This document shows positions 39,601 through 53,200 of a stretch of DNA of 64,000 nt, one piece after another; within the stretch, counting starts at the first letter, position 1; each line of letters opens with the position of its first letter. The translations under genes and the position numbers were made by a program. The notes beneath the pieces were generated by a model. It was given only the letters and a program-made list of their open reading frames with translations. It had not been told where the DNA came from and did not search any database. The stretch comes from Hyaloperonospora brassicae (lineage: Eukaryota; Oomycota; Peronosporomycetes; Peronosporales; Peronosporaceae): the NCBI GenBank assembly GCA_947650285.1, contig CANTFL010000389.1:558001-622000 (forward strand), written 5' to 3'.

Positions 39601-41718
39601 TAGATTCACTAATACTAAAAGTTTGCTTCGAATTATAATGGAAAAATCTGATCTGCACATTGAATGCTACCTTTGCCTGTACCTTGACCTCGCCAGCATA
39701 CTGACGCTATCTCTCGATATCCTCATCAAGTTCTAGACCCTGACATAGCAAACTTGTGCCACACGAAGACACATCCAAGCAATCTTTATGGACTGTCTGA
39801 ATGCCTTATCTTGCGCTCAAACTGTTTTTTGATCCCGCAAGCGCTGCAGTAACCCCGGTTCCGATCGTTCACGAAACATGGCTAATCGCTTCGCATCAAT
39901 AAGCGGGCAGACAAAAGGTCCGGGGCTACCTTTAGGGTAACATTCACGTCAAATGGAAATGATGCCGCGTAATTGATTGGAATCGAAACTTTTAGTCCTT
40001 CCGGTATTTAAATATTTTAACTTGTCCTGCACGTTCCTCTGTAGCTACAGCGCCGGATGTGCACGCCCATCTTAGTTACTTTGTCGGCAGTGGTAACTCG
40101 GTACATAAGTGTACGTTGAGGTTCCTCAAAGCACTAATAGACGCAAAAGTGATCGCTCATTTGTGCATCCCAACACCGGCCGCACCGTCGGATTCAACCG
40201 ACTCAGACACAACATTCGGTGTCGACTTGTATGCCAATATCGCAACGCATGATAACGTGGGATCAGTATTTCCTTTGCCTACAACATGGACACTTTACAG
40301 TAACGCGTAAATAGCTCGTCATATACAGCTGGCTGAACATCATATAAATTGCTGCAATTGCCTGAAAAAGGGTCGACACCCGCCCGATGCGAAACCGGTA
40401 TTCGTCCACGCAACACGGGCTTAGGGATGGATAAATGCGAACTTGACTATCGGAGGACGTCATGAGCATTCGACTCAGTACCTGCGGAGAAAAGTCTTTA
40501 GAGTCGTGCAGTGCCATCGCATAAAGTCGCAGAAGATAAAAGAGCGCGGTAGAGATGCAATTAGCGCCAGCCACCAACAAGGTATTCAACTGAAAGGCGC
40601 GCATAGAGCCGCAAACATTGTACTTTTAAACTTAATAAGAGATATATTCATATCATTTAGCACCAACGTGTGTATCAGTGACAAACCTAGGTGAATTCGC
40701 CAAAAATATTTTACCCGAGAGCCACGCCATGAGCGCCTGCTCCTCTACAGACAACACATCACGTTGAAACCTATCCATACGGTATTAATATTCACCATGA
40801 ACGCACTCATAAAGGTGAAGTGTTTATGTTCGTGTTCGTGTACCTCCGATTTGCAAGCCTTCCGTGAACATCCCTTCGGCTCTTCGGTCCTTGTCTGAGT
40901 TGACGCGAGAGGCTGAAACGCTGCCGAAGCGTCTACACTAGATCATGAGCCCATACACCGGCAAGTGACGAATACTGCGGAGAAGGAGTTTTCTCCTTAG
41001 GCGACCCGACGTCCCTATATGTACTATCTGCGGATAGCGAGGGTGCGCTTAATTGATTTGCAGTCTCGGAGGCGCACACATCCTCCCTAAAATCTGGCAT
41101 GGGCGAGCTGGTTCCACGCAAACCCATGTATTTCAGCTTCGTAGTGTAGAGCGTTTACGACGACCATCCGGTTTTTCACACTAGTCGCCGTAGCTGTTTC
41201 CTTCAGAAGGCTTAGTCAAACCAGACGAAAGCGCAAGGCACTATTCGGCTATGCCATCTACCCTGTGCGTACCTAATTATCCGAGGAACGGACTGGAACT
41301 TTTAGGCAGCAACGATACGTCAAAAATCGACTATCGCTGAAAAGAAGTGTAAAAAATGAGCTTGCTAATTCAAATATCGCGTAAAGGCCCCAAAACATTA
41401 TTTTAATCGCTAATTGAGTTGCAATGCAAGCTCAAGTCGATCCGCCTTCATAACAAATAAATCGTGTCGTCGACAGAAGCCGAGAAATTTTACCAAAAGC
41501 CGGCTACTTCAAGCACAGATAGCTCGCTGAGCCTCGAATGCTAAAAAATAGCCAGTCATAAGATTTTTTACTAAAATTAAAAAAATTAATAAATTCAGGG
41601 GGCATTTCTGCCGGTTGTCGAATCAAAATCGGGTGAATTAAATTTATCCATACATCAATGGCGAATCGTGCTGTATTATTTAAGTGTCTGCGATGATTGA
41701 ATGCACAAACCGTAGTTA
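33679..41718. other. Eight-kilobase stretch with no recognised gene
   Basis: Both strands were read for motifs. Frames are short, evenly scattered and without family signatures or LTR/TIR pairs. The only structure noted is a degenerate 50-bp tandem repeat at 34577-34720. Apart from that it reads like sequence that has drifted for a long time. Confidence 0.5.
34577..34720. repeat. Degenerate tandem repeat, about 50-bp period
   Basis: ATCGGATCTCTTCTT begins units at 34577 and 34627, each followed 30 bases on by GGATCCGGTCC or GAATCCGGTCC. A third, weaker unit starts near 34676 (AATTGGATCCACTCTCAGAT). Three units at most; the repeat is old and non-coding. Confidence 0.5.
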
Positions 41719-41929
41719 GTGTGAATAAGAATTAGTGTGGGTTCAGAATTAGCGCAGTCCACACTAATGTATGTACAAATAGAGTTGCGAATTGGGAGGC
41801 TGAGAAACAGTGCGGACTCCACACGCACTTAACAAAATTAGAAATTAATATACTATACAGTAAAAGGACGTCATTATGATTCTAGTCTTGACCGTGTAAG
41901 TTCTTTGATAGTGGTCTTAAGCAGTGTCG

Positions 41930-43758
41930 AGGCGTTTAGCTCTCCATCACCGATTATCGCTGCTTTTCCACGTACAACCGACGCTAATGCCCCAGCAGGC
42001 GATGTCGATGACGAGGAACTTGATGACAACAAAGATGTTGGATAGAGAGAAGAAAAGATTATAGATGAGAATCACGATCACGATGATCAACTCGCCAACA
42101 AGCGCAAGCGCAAGCTTCAACAGGTTGTATCGATAACGTCGCGGCTTACTGTGATTAATTGGATAATAATTGATGCAGACCAGCATGATGAACAAAGCTT
42201 AACCATTCGATCAATCGCCAAATTTACCTCTGAGTTCCGCGGAAGCTACAAGGTATGTTGAATTGAGCTTCTTGAAACAATGGTTAACATTAACGGTATG
42301 CAGGCCAATCATACCAAAGCCACAAGGTGGTGGAAGATGCGCGATAAGGTTGGTGAATATGGCGGTACAAATCCAAAGTCGATATCAGCAGTTATGAAAT
42401 CTGTGCGAAAGAAGGACAACCTTAAAACTGTTGCTGGCAGAGGACGGCGCCGATCTGAATGGTCATCCTAACTCTACGTCGAGTTGCTGTCCGAATTCAT
42501 GCGGATTAAGGCCGCTAGAGTCAAGTTCTCCATATCCCAAATAGGTCAACTTGCTCGCACTGGCATGAACGATGCTCCATTATACAATTCCGACTTCATT
42601 ATTTTTTACGAAGATAAAACTATCGTCGACAAAATCAAGACACGATGGGTTCAGCAGTTCATGGTATATAGTTTATTTACACTTATACATGGATAAATTT
42701 ACTGATTGAATTTGTTTGCCGCAATAGGAGGTGCATGGCATAATCCACCGGGCACAGACCGGAAAGCTTGTGGGTAGCGCCACGAAACAGGACCATATCG
42801 AGAGAAAAGGTTGCGTATCATACGGGCAAATCACGCCGTGGTTTCGAGTAAAGAGACCTGAACGAGGACCTGCTTTGTAATATGGACCAACTCATTTCGT
42901 GACCAACTGCGACAACGGTCGTACACTTGGTTTTCGTGGTGATACAGAGGTTAAATACGCCGATGTTGTGTCGGGTGGTATCGGGATGACCATGATGGTC
43001 TACATCACGGGCTGTTCGCGTGCGCGAATCGGTGCACCCATGACGATCTTGTAGAATTTAAGCCGATCATACCCTATAAATGGTCTTCCAGACGATGTAC
43101 GTGATGATTAATACCGACCTGGACCTAAATGCTGGAATGATTAAAAGGTTGGTGTCTCATGTATCATAAATTATCGATAGCACTCCATATTAACTTTTTT
43201 TGACACTATTACATGTATTTCATTAATGCTTTGGCGAGCCACGCCTATAAGTTAATTAGTGCTGGACGAAGAACTATGACATATGTGGACAACTGTGCCG
43301 GCCACATCAAAAATCCAGAATAACGTAACATACTCTTAGAGACCAACTCTTGATTACGCTATTTCCCACCCTGCGCGACCGATCTTGTTCAGCCTGCCGA
43401 CTCTGTCTTCATCTCTAAAATTAAAGGCGAATGGAACCGATTGTGGGAGGTCTAGAAGATGCGCATGATAAAAAAAAGCGACTGGTCACACACCGTGCGT
43501 AAAAACGGCTCTTGGCCGGGAATAGTGAATAACCCAGACAAACGATTCTTCTTGGAATTCGCCGCCACAGCCTTACGCGCAGTGAACGTGATGCGCGACA
43601 GTTGCGGCTTGACTTACGCTCGTAAGTCTATGCTTCGTTGTGGCATGGTACTTGATGTCAGTGGTCGATCGTACGAATCGCAATGGACGCCGGAACTGCA
43701 ACAAATTATTGGCATATATCACACCTACGACGATGGCACTCCCGTTTCAACTTATTGA
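41930..43758 (+). pseudogene. DDE transposase, jerky/CENP-B-like (broken)
   Basis: Remnants read in order. An acidic head and NKRKRKLQQ lead into SIAKFTSEFRGSYK, then a 51-nt intron (42253-42303, GTATGT...CAG) joins the frame to ANHTKATRWWKMRDKVG. GRGRRRSEW, EFMRIKAARVKFS and KIKTRWVQQFM form the DNA-binding part. The catalytic part follows: FRGDTEVKYADVVSGG (42940), VDNCAGH (43289) and LRYFPPCATDLVQPADS (43358), carrying the acidic residues of DDE endonucleases. The C-terminal FFLEFAATALRAVNVMRD and YARKSMLRCGM reach about 43700. At least six stops and several frameshifts break it. The match to an oomycete DDE family is from memory of its motifs. Confidence 0.72.
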
Positions 43759-44090
43759 TAATATCGTTGTATGTGTAACTAATGACCACATGGCAAGGAC
43801 GACACTGCATTTCTGTGTGTAACGATGGGATCGACTCATCGTTATGCTACTGATATCGTAGAGTCGGTATCGATAGGCTAAGAGTAGTTTAACGAGACGA
43901 ACTAAGGACCTAGCTAGATATTATATTCACATTCCATTAACTTTCTTCAAAGCCTTTTAACTTTATATCGCCCTTGGCTGTTGCCAAAAGCAATATCAAA
44001 TAGTGTTTAAATCATGTACCTATAACGTTATTACATACTGCGCTCTTTGGTATTTATAAAATCGCACTAATTTTGGGTAATGGTATTTTT

Positions 44091-47000
44091 ACCCCCCCCT
44101 GTTTACTATTTTCACCACCTCGAACCAAAGTAGGGTAATTTCACGGATTATACGGACTCAATCATGGCGACTATACCAATGAGTGCTACTCACTACCATT
44201 CACTTTGTAACTCCACTAATACCATAACGAACTGCTTCATATTTGATAAATCCTGATGGGTTCTTCGAAGTCGAGTATTCTCTAGCAAAGTAAATTTTTA
44301 CGACTCTCCGATTGAAAGCGCGCAAGCTTAAGTTTTCTCTTTTTATCTTTAGGTCCGACTATAAATAATAGAAAATGATTGTTGTGTGCGACTGAGCGGG
44401 ATCATTCAAGTCTACTGCTGTCGCGCGAAAGACTAAGGCAAAATTTACAGGATGCGAGTACCGATTCATAGCGCAACAAAAAGGCGTTGACAAGCTGTGG
44501 CAGGTGACTCGACATGAAGAAGCGCACAACCATGACTTTCCACAAACCTCGACATGCGTTCTCGTGCTGGAAAGCTAACAATTGAGCAACAAATCAATCG
44601 CATTCAACTAGAGAGAGCAGGTGTGCGGCCAAAAGAGCAACTTGCGTTCCTCAGACAGGAGTATCCGGATTTCTGCAGATTGGGTAGGGACATTTACAAT
44701 GACATAAGAAGGGGCGAACAGAGTACTTAAATGGACGTATGTCGATTAAAGCGCTGTTCGACGAGCTGCAAGCAAAAAACTACTGCTATGATTTCACTCT
44801 TGAAGCAAAGGGTCAAATCTGCCGCTTAATGTTAGCAAATTCTCAATACATCGCTCTTGATGCTGTGTTCTGTGACGTCATCGTACTCGACTGCTCGTAC
44901 GAGAACACAAGTTCAAGATATTCGGATCAAATGTGTCGGCGTCACCCCGTTTGGCAAGTCATTCCTCATTTGCACATCATTTATGCCAATCGAGGACGAG
45001 AAAAACAACGAATGGGCTCTAACCGGTCTTAAAAGATGCATAAAGTCGAAGAAATGACAAAAATCCGCGAATTCTGGTCAGCGACGACGATTCAGCTCTC
45101 TAAATCGCTGAGCAGTAAGTATTTCCGACTGCGACAAAATTTCTGTGCCGCTAGCACATAAATTTAAATGTCGTTGCCAGGTGCAACGTTTACTTTACGA
45201 ATGGCGATGAATGGGATGATATAATTGCGGACTAGAGCGCTCTATGCTATGCATCAAGTGTCGAAGTTATTAAAGCACAATGGAATAAAACTCAGACCAA
45301 GTACCGACATCTTCTTTTCGTCATACGCTACCTGGATCGAACGTGGTTCAAGCACAAAGAGAGGTTTGTTGGGGCGTGATTGGGAGACGTCTTCTACCTT
45401 GAATGTTCCACTACATTCAGAGCTGAGTCAGTAAATTCGTACCTGAATCGCTATTTGCAATCATCATCGATTGGTGACCTTCTCACAGTGTTCCAGAATG
45501 TCGCCTTGGCGATCGAACACCAAGTGGTGGAGGTGAACAAGACGCACGCTGATGATCTCATAAAACGACCAGCCTTCGCAGCAGCGCCCATGTACATCCA
45601 GGTCGTGTATAAGGTTTCATCTTATGCGCTCACCCTCGTCCACGAACACCATGCATCCACCTATCAATGCGATTCCAAGTTTCGATTGACTATTGGCCTA
45701 CCGTGCAAGCACTCTAATAAAAAAAGAATCAACGCTGATGCACTCTACACACTAAAATATTTCCACTTGCACAGGTGTTTGAAAAAGTTCTTTCCTGCTT
45801 CTGCGGCAGGAGATGTGAAAAACAACATTTTAATTGATGACTTGGTACCACATCTTTTTTAAGTATTCGACTCAGCACCAATTAATAAGAAAATTGCTAT
45901 TCGAGCCACATCACTGATACAATATTGACTTGACGGGTCCAAGCGTGTGCGGTAAGAGATCCAGTCAAGACAAAACCAAAAGGAAGACTATCCGGAGCAA
46001 CGAACCGACAAAGGCAGCTGCGAGACCCGGCTGCGTTAGAGTATATCGGGTGGAAGGGGTCTGCTATCTTGATTTGGAAGTGCAGTGTATGCATACAATA
46101 TTGGTATAACAAGCGCTCATGCACCAACTTTGCAAGGGTGTAGGAGATACTCAGTAACGTATAGCGATCGTCGAATCGGATAGAGGAGTGGGCACAAATA
46201 AAACAAGCATCACACATTGGTCATGTCGGACAGAGCATCGTGGTCTATGTATTGTCAACTCAAGGTTACAAACACACCAAGAAAATACGAAATCAACAAA
46301 GCAAAACGAAAGCGCACCTGCGGGTCGTACTGTACGAGAAATCAGCATATTCGCAGTCTGAATTATTCCTGATTATTGTAGAGCCGATGTAGGGTCGGTG
46401 TTCCAGTATGCGACAAGTTTCTGCTATTCTTCAAAATCTTTGTCTTAATACCTTTATTGATGTAAGCATATAAATCATGTACCAGCATTTGATTTAATTA
46501 GTACGCAACCACGGCACTGTGAAACGTTCGTATGAAGCACTAAAAAAAATTCGGCACAGTTGTGCAGCGCCGCTTGAGATCACGCTCGTGCGCAAATGTC
46601 GCTCGCAGGATTTTACATCTCTAGCATCCATCTATCGGACATCCTAGGCGTGTTCGTCATCCGCTTGACCTTATAGAAGAACATATTTATTCTTGTCAGC
46701 TCTAACCGAGAGTATAATCCATCTTATAGACAATACGTTAATTGTATTTATTTAGATACCCGCTTGTCTTCTGCAGCACGAAATATAAAGTGAATTATCG
46801 TTTAGCTTTCTGTGTTGATCTTAACTACTTGTTGTAGTATGAAAACATGTATATATACTAGCTTCTTAACCTCCGTATCTAGAAGCTCACACAACTGCAA
46901 CCTTGGTGTCTCTACCATCCGTGATAGCATTGTCCTTCGTAAGTTGAACACGCCGTATCCCAACGCGCATATTTCCAATCGACGTAGGACCATGTTGTAC

Positions 47001-47127
47001 GCAAGATCATCGTGTTATACAATAGCCATACGAGGCGTGTGACCTTGTGCATCGCACTTTGTTATAAAAAATAGAAGGCACCATGTTTTGGTTTAAAGGG
47101 GTTAAAAATAGTAAAAATGGGGGGGGG
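44091..47127 (+). mobile_element. Mutator-like element (MULE) with terminal inverted repeats
   Basis: The left end, ACCCCCCCCTGTTTACTATT followed by TTCACCACC and GAACCAA (44091-44128), pairs with the reverse complement of 47086-47127 (CCCCCCCC, ATTTTTACTATTTTTAACCCC, AAACCAA). These are imperfect inverted repeats of about 38 bp. Between them lies a MULE transposase remnant on the plus strand, so the outline is internally consistent. A 9-bp target duplication, usual for MULEs, could not be matched at these borders. Confidence 0.65.
44375..45862 (+). pseudogene. FAR1-type MULE transposase (broken)
   Basis: From an ATG at 44375 the order of parts matches FAR1/MULE transposases. A zinc-binding head has VVCD, GCEYRFIAQQ and HEEAHNHD (about 44380-44530). 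A linker TIEQQINRIQLERAGVRPKE leads to GRDIYNDIRRG. The catalytic region has SIKALFDELQ, DVIVLDCSYEN (first Asp, about 44875) and VTPFGKSFLICTSFMPIEDE near 44945. The C-terminal part (45380-45862) has FRAESVNSYLNRYLQSSS and a SWIM-like GLPCKH near 45705. Stops at 44393 and elsewhere, plus several frameshifts, show that this copy is dead. Confidence 0.75.
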
Positions 47128-47241
47128 AGATCATATTATTAATCCTAATTTCCAGCGTTTAAAGTTAGTGCGGTCCATACTAAATCTGCAAGCGCATTAT
47201 AAGTGCGGATCATCGATAGTGTGGCCCGCACTAATGCCTGA

Positions 47242-50200
47242 GAGCGACTAGAATTAGGTGGTTGATAAATAGTATGGTCCTCATTAATCCCGGTCATCGG
47301 TGTACATATAATAATGCAAAATGGCTTCGAACAAAAATAATCGGTCCACTTTGTTATACGCTTTACAAAAGTCCGTCCAATATAATGCGGCTTGAGCAGA
47401 CCAATAGGTCGATGTCGTCACCAGAAGACGCAAGAGAAACAAGCATCATCGTAACCATCTTAAGCGTTATACTGCCGCAGACAGACCATATTTGCAAGCC
47501 CTAATAAACGGCATTATCCTCCGTATGCGTCGCCAAAATCTTCGCGGAAGGTTAATGGCTATTAAGAAATTATCGACCTCGGTACTTAGTATTTGTTACC
47601 GCTAACCCTGTCCAATTTCATCTCGCGTCACTTAGGTTAGTCTATGATGTCACATCGATGACGTCAATTTTCAATCTTAAGCGTAGGATGATAAAATGCG
47701 CATATATCAGAAGGACCAGATGTACTATGTGATGGGTTGCATTAAGAAAAGAGAATAGAGGACCTACAAAATAATTACTTCCAAACTTCCTCATATCCAC
47801 TTAAAGCCTCTTCACTCTTCGGGAAAAACTTCTTCCGTGTTATAAGCTTCTATTAAATAGTTCTGTACCCCGTAGCAAGCTGGTATGACGCAGAGAGATT
47901 TGAAGACAATCCAGAACATCTGCTGAAATCCGTTATTGCGCGAAGATAGCAAATGAGTCTTTATAGTCGACGGAGACATGTGAGAACAGTGCTAATCGCT
48001 TCACTCACCGCCAACCGGATCTGGCACAGTCAGTACCGACGTGTCGTAAATTACGCATAATACTGACCATCAGGACCATCCAATTTACGTCTGATACGAT
48101 CAGTAATAGCCTAGACAAACTTTGCATCGCAAAAGACTTAGATTCCAATGCCTTTTTGTCGGAAGTAGACAGGCGGCGCTCAGCCGGAACCCTAGGGAAC
48201 TCCATAGTATCTGACGGCAAATATGACAAAGGTGCTGCTCGATGAATGCAGCCGATAATTTCGGGACAATTACGCTTCATCCTTTGCATTATAAAAATTT
48301 CCAAGCGATTACAATTGTTTATTCGAGTTATGTCTCAAGTGCGCTCCTATTCGGCGACATGTCTAAAAGAACCAGCTGACAAGGGAGTTAGTTCTTTTTA
48401 GCCTATACTCGATCCAAAAGAATTGCCACGGACGAACCCTTTACATATTTTTAATAGTTTTTATTTTCTGGTAAGTAAGCGACTTAATTTTCTATGCAAC
48501 AAATTGGCTTTAAACCGATATTGCCGATATGCTCCCCTCTAAGGATCTGTCTGATTCACCACAAGCAGGCAGCGACAGTTGCGTCCAAGTGACAGACAGA
48601 CGCCGTCCTACTGACATCCATATTATCCATCGCATGTAAGAGTTCGGACGCAATAAGAAAGGATGGCAATCCTGGATGAAGTGGGATACGTGTCGGCTCG
48701 GGGGGGGCAGCGGACGCCACCGCAATCGAAGCTATGTCTCTACTTCGTTATTGTCAGAAGCACATGGCGGAGTTTGAACTACCACCCAGCAGATACGAGC
48801 CGTCCAGCTTTCAGGAACGCAGGAGCGGTCAATGCTGATATCCCTATTACCTTCGCAGTACGTGAAATGATCTGCCAGACCGTCGGCCTCCACACCGTCC
48901 GCATGGGTTAGTAGCACCCTGGCCTCATACGAAGCATAGCGTTCGAGTAATGATTTAGATCTAAATATGCGGTCTAGACGAACGTTTTATCCTTGGTCAA
49001 TGGAATAAAGGACTTTAAACACAATTAGGACTTCCGAAAACCAGTGACATATCACTGGGTTAAGCATAATAGTGAGTTAGCCCATAAACTATAGAGGCTC
49101 ATTCTTCAAGTTATCTATCCTTGGCAAACTTTGACGACAGTACAAATTCCCTTCCGCTGCCCGAACAGATGAGGCTTTCATTCCAACACTCCTGCTCCTT
49201 TAACTTTTGCCGCCACTTTAATGCACTGAAGGTTACACTTCAAGCTTTTCTTAGTACCGTAACAGATTGCGCTCTCCAGCCAGAGTGAGTGAGAGCAGAA
49301 GCGAAAATATTGCGATAACGAACCAGGTAAACATTCGTACGGTAAAAGGAAAAATTTGTAGTCACGTTTTTTTAGAAAAGCTGCAGGTATCGTAAAAATA
49401 AATTTTATAGAAGACGTGCCCTATACTATATAATTCGGTATGGAATGTGATTTCATCGTCAAAAAACCTGCAAAAGTTGCTAACAAAATATGATCCGTGT
49501 GCGTGAGTCACATAGTTTTAAGTATCGCCGGTAGCGTGGTTATGTTCCCGCAGTAGAAGCGCTCGTTTAGCATAAAAGATGTCGAGGACGAATGCACTGA
49601 GTTTGTGTGGGTTGCGAACAACCACATCAAAGTGACGATGACGATTGCACTGAGTATGTGTGGGTTGCAAACAATTACTTCAAAGTGACTGTGAACACCA
49701 ATGTTGTTGGATTTGTGGTGACGAGTGCGGCGATCTTGCATGACGCATGCACAGGCTGTAATGAGGCCTGTGCAAGAAGACCCAAGATTGTAGACGTGGC
49801 GCCGCCTGCACAGCTCTGTACACGAACTCCGCAAAGAGGGTGGGAAGGATAGTATCGTGATTGTCTTGTCGGCTCGATTTTAATGACTACGACCACCGTG
49901 AGCATGGTATCCTGCGTGTGACTTTCATTGGAAGATTGATTCCAAAGATGCACCACTCGAAGGCTGGTAACATGAACAATTACTTGCCCAACGAAGGTGC
50001 TGACGGCACGTATATACTGATATTGGAATAACGTCATGAAGCCTCACTCTGGTAGTCCGCGGTGGAGATATGAGGCGAAAATGGGTCATGGTAGCCCGAC
50101 ACGCAATAATTGCTATCTATTGATCTAGCTAATTTTGGAACTGATGGTCTAGGACCCGAATGCAAAATGACCAAAGCGTGACCAGTAGGCTTATCTTACA

Positions 50201-53200
50201 CCAATTCAAATTTCAATGAACGTAGAATTGAATACTAAACTGTTTATCAGCTTGCTTTAGAGGCAAATTGTCGCACTTGTTTAAATTTATTGAACGGATT
50301 GTGTCATGCTATATAATTCGAGTAAAAATTCGAGTCGTAGGACTACAAGAAAGAGGTTGCACATCTGCCGGTCATTTTGACCCAAACTCTTGATGGATTA
50401 AAGGACAATAGTCTCGGTGTATTTGACGGTCATGTAATTTGTGTCCTAGCGTATCGACGCCGTCCCCCATGTTTTCCACCTTCAGTATGTTGGCGAGGTA
50501 GTTTGTCGTACTAGAGGCACTTCCGTTGCTCTATCCTCCACCTTTAATTTATTACCACGCCTCATCGGATTCGAAACCAAAGCTTATGACCCCTTACAAG
50601 AGACTACTCGTACAGAACAATATAAATTGACACGCCGGAAGACGAAAAATTAGCAATCGTTTTGGCGTTGAGATCAATCAATTACTCGATACCCATAGAT
50701 CGTCTGCTAGATACAGTAGAGACGCATTCGACAGGAAAAAAGCTGACCACGACGGTCTGGATATTATCCGCTGAAAATCGTCAATTTCCCGTGTCGGTAG
50801 ATCCTTTATAATGCGTCTCTCTCTGCACCGATAAAGCAGTATTAATTAGTGATGATCGCAAATGTGTAGCAGTAGCGGTGTATTCAGGGTTAGATTAACC
50901 TAAATCGCCAGCAATGTGACGTTGCCTTCGGGTAAAGACTTTTGATAATCGTGGAAAGTCTCTACGAACCGATTAAAATTATTAACGACAGCCGCACTAA
51001 AGTGCCCGCTTCTTAAACGTAATGTACATATGTAATCTGTAGCATTAACATCTTCGCCATGCCGAAGAAATTACTTTACGCCATACCGTTCCACCGTAGA
51101 ACGGAGGTGGTATCGCAAGGATGGTAGCGTGATCGAATAATTATCACCAGAACCGTGTCTATTCATCACGTTACATCGTCGTCCGGCCTCACTTAAGCTT
51201 CCTAGAAACCGGACGGTCCCGTCATATAAATAATTTTGATTGAGAAAATAAAGGTCAGCCAAGTGTAATACAATTGTGATGGTGCTATAATACGTACGAG
51301 ATCATAGCTAGAATCAGTCAGGTCCGCATCTGCATATTCTGCACCACTGCCATTGCCATGCAATAAGCGGCTTCTAGAGTTACTGCTACACGCAAATCCA
51401 AAGTTGCTTGTTTCAGTGACAGCCCATGTTTCGATTTAATTTTCGGTGCTTGGAGGAGTTCGACACACTAGGCAAGTTCTTGACTCTTTAATGGCATCAG
51501 TGTATGACCGGACTACATGGGCAATTTCCCCCAGCCAAAAACTTCTTCTTTGTCGACAAATCCGCTGGCGTCAGTCTAGCCGGACCTGAAGATTGGCGCG
51601 TTGTTTTTTGTATCGTCCGTGCAGCGTCATAGACGACAGGCTTGTCTCAGATGTCTCCATGCCCAAATCCGCTACCGGAATAAGCACCGAGAAAAACGAA
51701 AGAATCGTGGCGTCCCGTCAGGCGACGAAGCAATCCAATATTTTTTTAATACTTGAAGGGGTTTCATCCTTAAGTATGACATGCAGGCGTCGTAGGAGCC
51801 GGCCCTAGAGCCGTGAAGGACCGACGCGACGGTGTAAAATTCGAACGAGGTTGTGTTAAAGCTTCACTAGGGGTCTGAAAAGATTTTGTAGGAGTAGAAT
51901 ATATTGATTCGCTGGTGATAACAACGGCTTAAGATGCTTCATACGCCAATTTATAGTTTTTTTGACATTATTCCGTCATGCAGAGCAACTTGCCGATGCT
52001 ACTAATCAATCAAGCAAGGGCCTCGATATTAAAAGTCCCCTACATATAAACTCAACCGCCCGGGCCTTCGTAAGTAGGCGTCAGCACACCTAGTTGCTGT
52101 GTGTAAATAATTTTCGCATTGCAATAATTGGAGAGGCAGCCCAGGTACACTTTTACTTTTTGAAAAGTTTCAATAAACTATTAACATTAAGTTTCAGAAT
52201 TATTTCACATTCAAAATATCTTTTTCATCTTTCCTATACTGAACTTAATCACTATCGATCATTAACCATAAAAGGTTATGAGTGATAATGATCGGTGCTA
52301 CAAACCACAGGATATTTGCTATATTTTGAAGAAAGAGGCCAGCTTAAGGGTTAAATTCCAAGTCGATGACGACCGCGACATAGGGAAGTGGTGTAGAGGT
52401 TCTTGTACGAGAGAATTGTTAGCACCTTTAAATGGAGGTAAGCCGCTAAATCTCCGGATCTCATTCAACCGAGACACATTGTGCAGGAGGAAGTGCACGT
52501 ATACCGCTGTTGCGACGACCTGCCCGTCGGGCCTTGCCGGGTACTGAATCAATCCGATTTACAGGAGAAGGCCATTGGACAAATAATATTCGTGACCCTT
52601 GTTTTGATATTTAATGTCGTCTAGATCAACTAATTTCGCACGGGACGAAAGAATAAATCGACCTTTTTGATCAGTTATAGTCGATGGTCTTGGTCAGACC
52701 TAAAGACTGGTGGAAATCAGGCAGACCGACCTAGACCAATTTTGCAAAATGGGGATCGTCCTTGTGACCGGCCTGGTCGTCTGCCGACAAATCGAAAATT
52801 CCGATCCCGCCTGTTATAGAGAGCCAGTCGGTCTTCCACCTAAACCTTCGTCGTGATGTGCAAATGAGGCGATCGTTAATGTCTAATTATGCCTAAAGGA
52901 AAAAGGGTGTACGCCTGCAGGTGATATGCCTCTCCGCGATCCCGCAGATAATGCGCGCTTTATTTTCGGCACCTTGCGTCATAACAGCTTGAAACACATT
53001 GGCTAAGAAGATCTCGCAATTTATTATAATTTTTGCAGGTCCATCCTTGGCAATTATGAAGTGACAAACAAACGTTAATTACTTACAATTCTGTCTGGGG
53101 ACGCCGCTGCACCTTGTTGTACGGGTTTTGCCTGCTGTCATATATAACGATCGCTGAGACCACTGAAGATGGTAATATTGACGCCGGAACAGTTTGTAAA

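Larger units (their letters stand above)
41719..47241 (+). mobile_element. Jerky/pogo-like DDE transposon, proposed outline
   Basis: Around the transposase remnant lie matching motifs. On the left, TTAGTGTGGGTTCAG and GCAGTCCACACTAA (about 41734-41780). On the right, TTAGTGCGGTCCATACTAA (about 47172) and TAGTGTGGCCCGCACTAATG (about 47221-47241). They look like inverted, internally palindromic termini of one transposon. The transposase ends near 43758, and the gap to the right end is filled by the MULE at 44091-47127. The pairing of ends is inferred by eye and no target duplication was confirmed. Confidence 0.4.
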
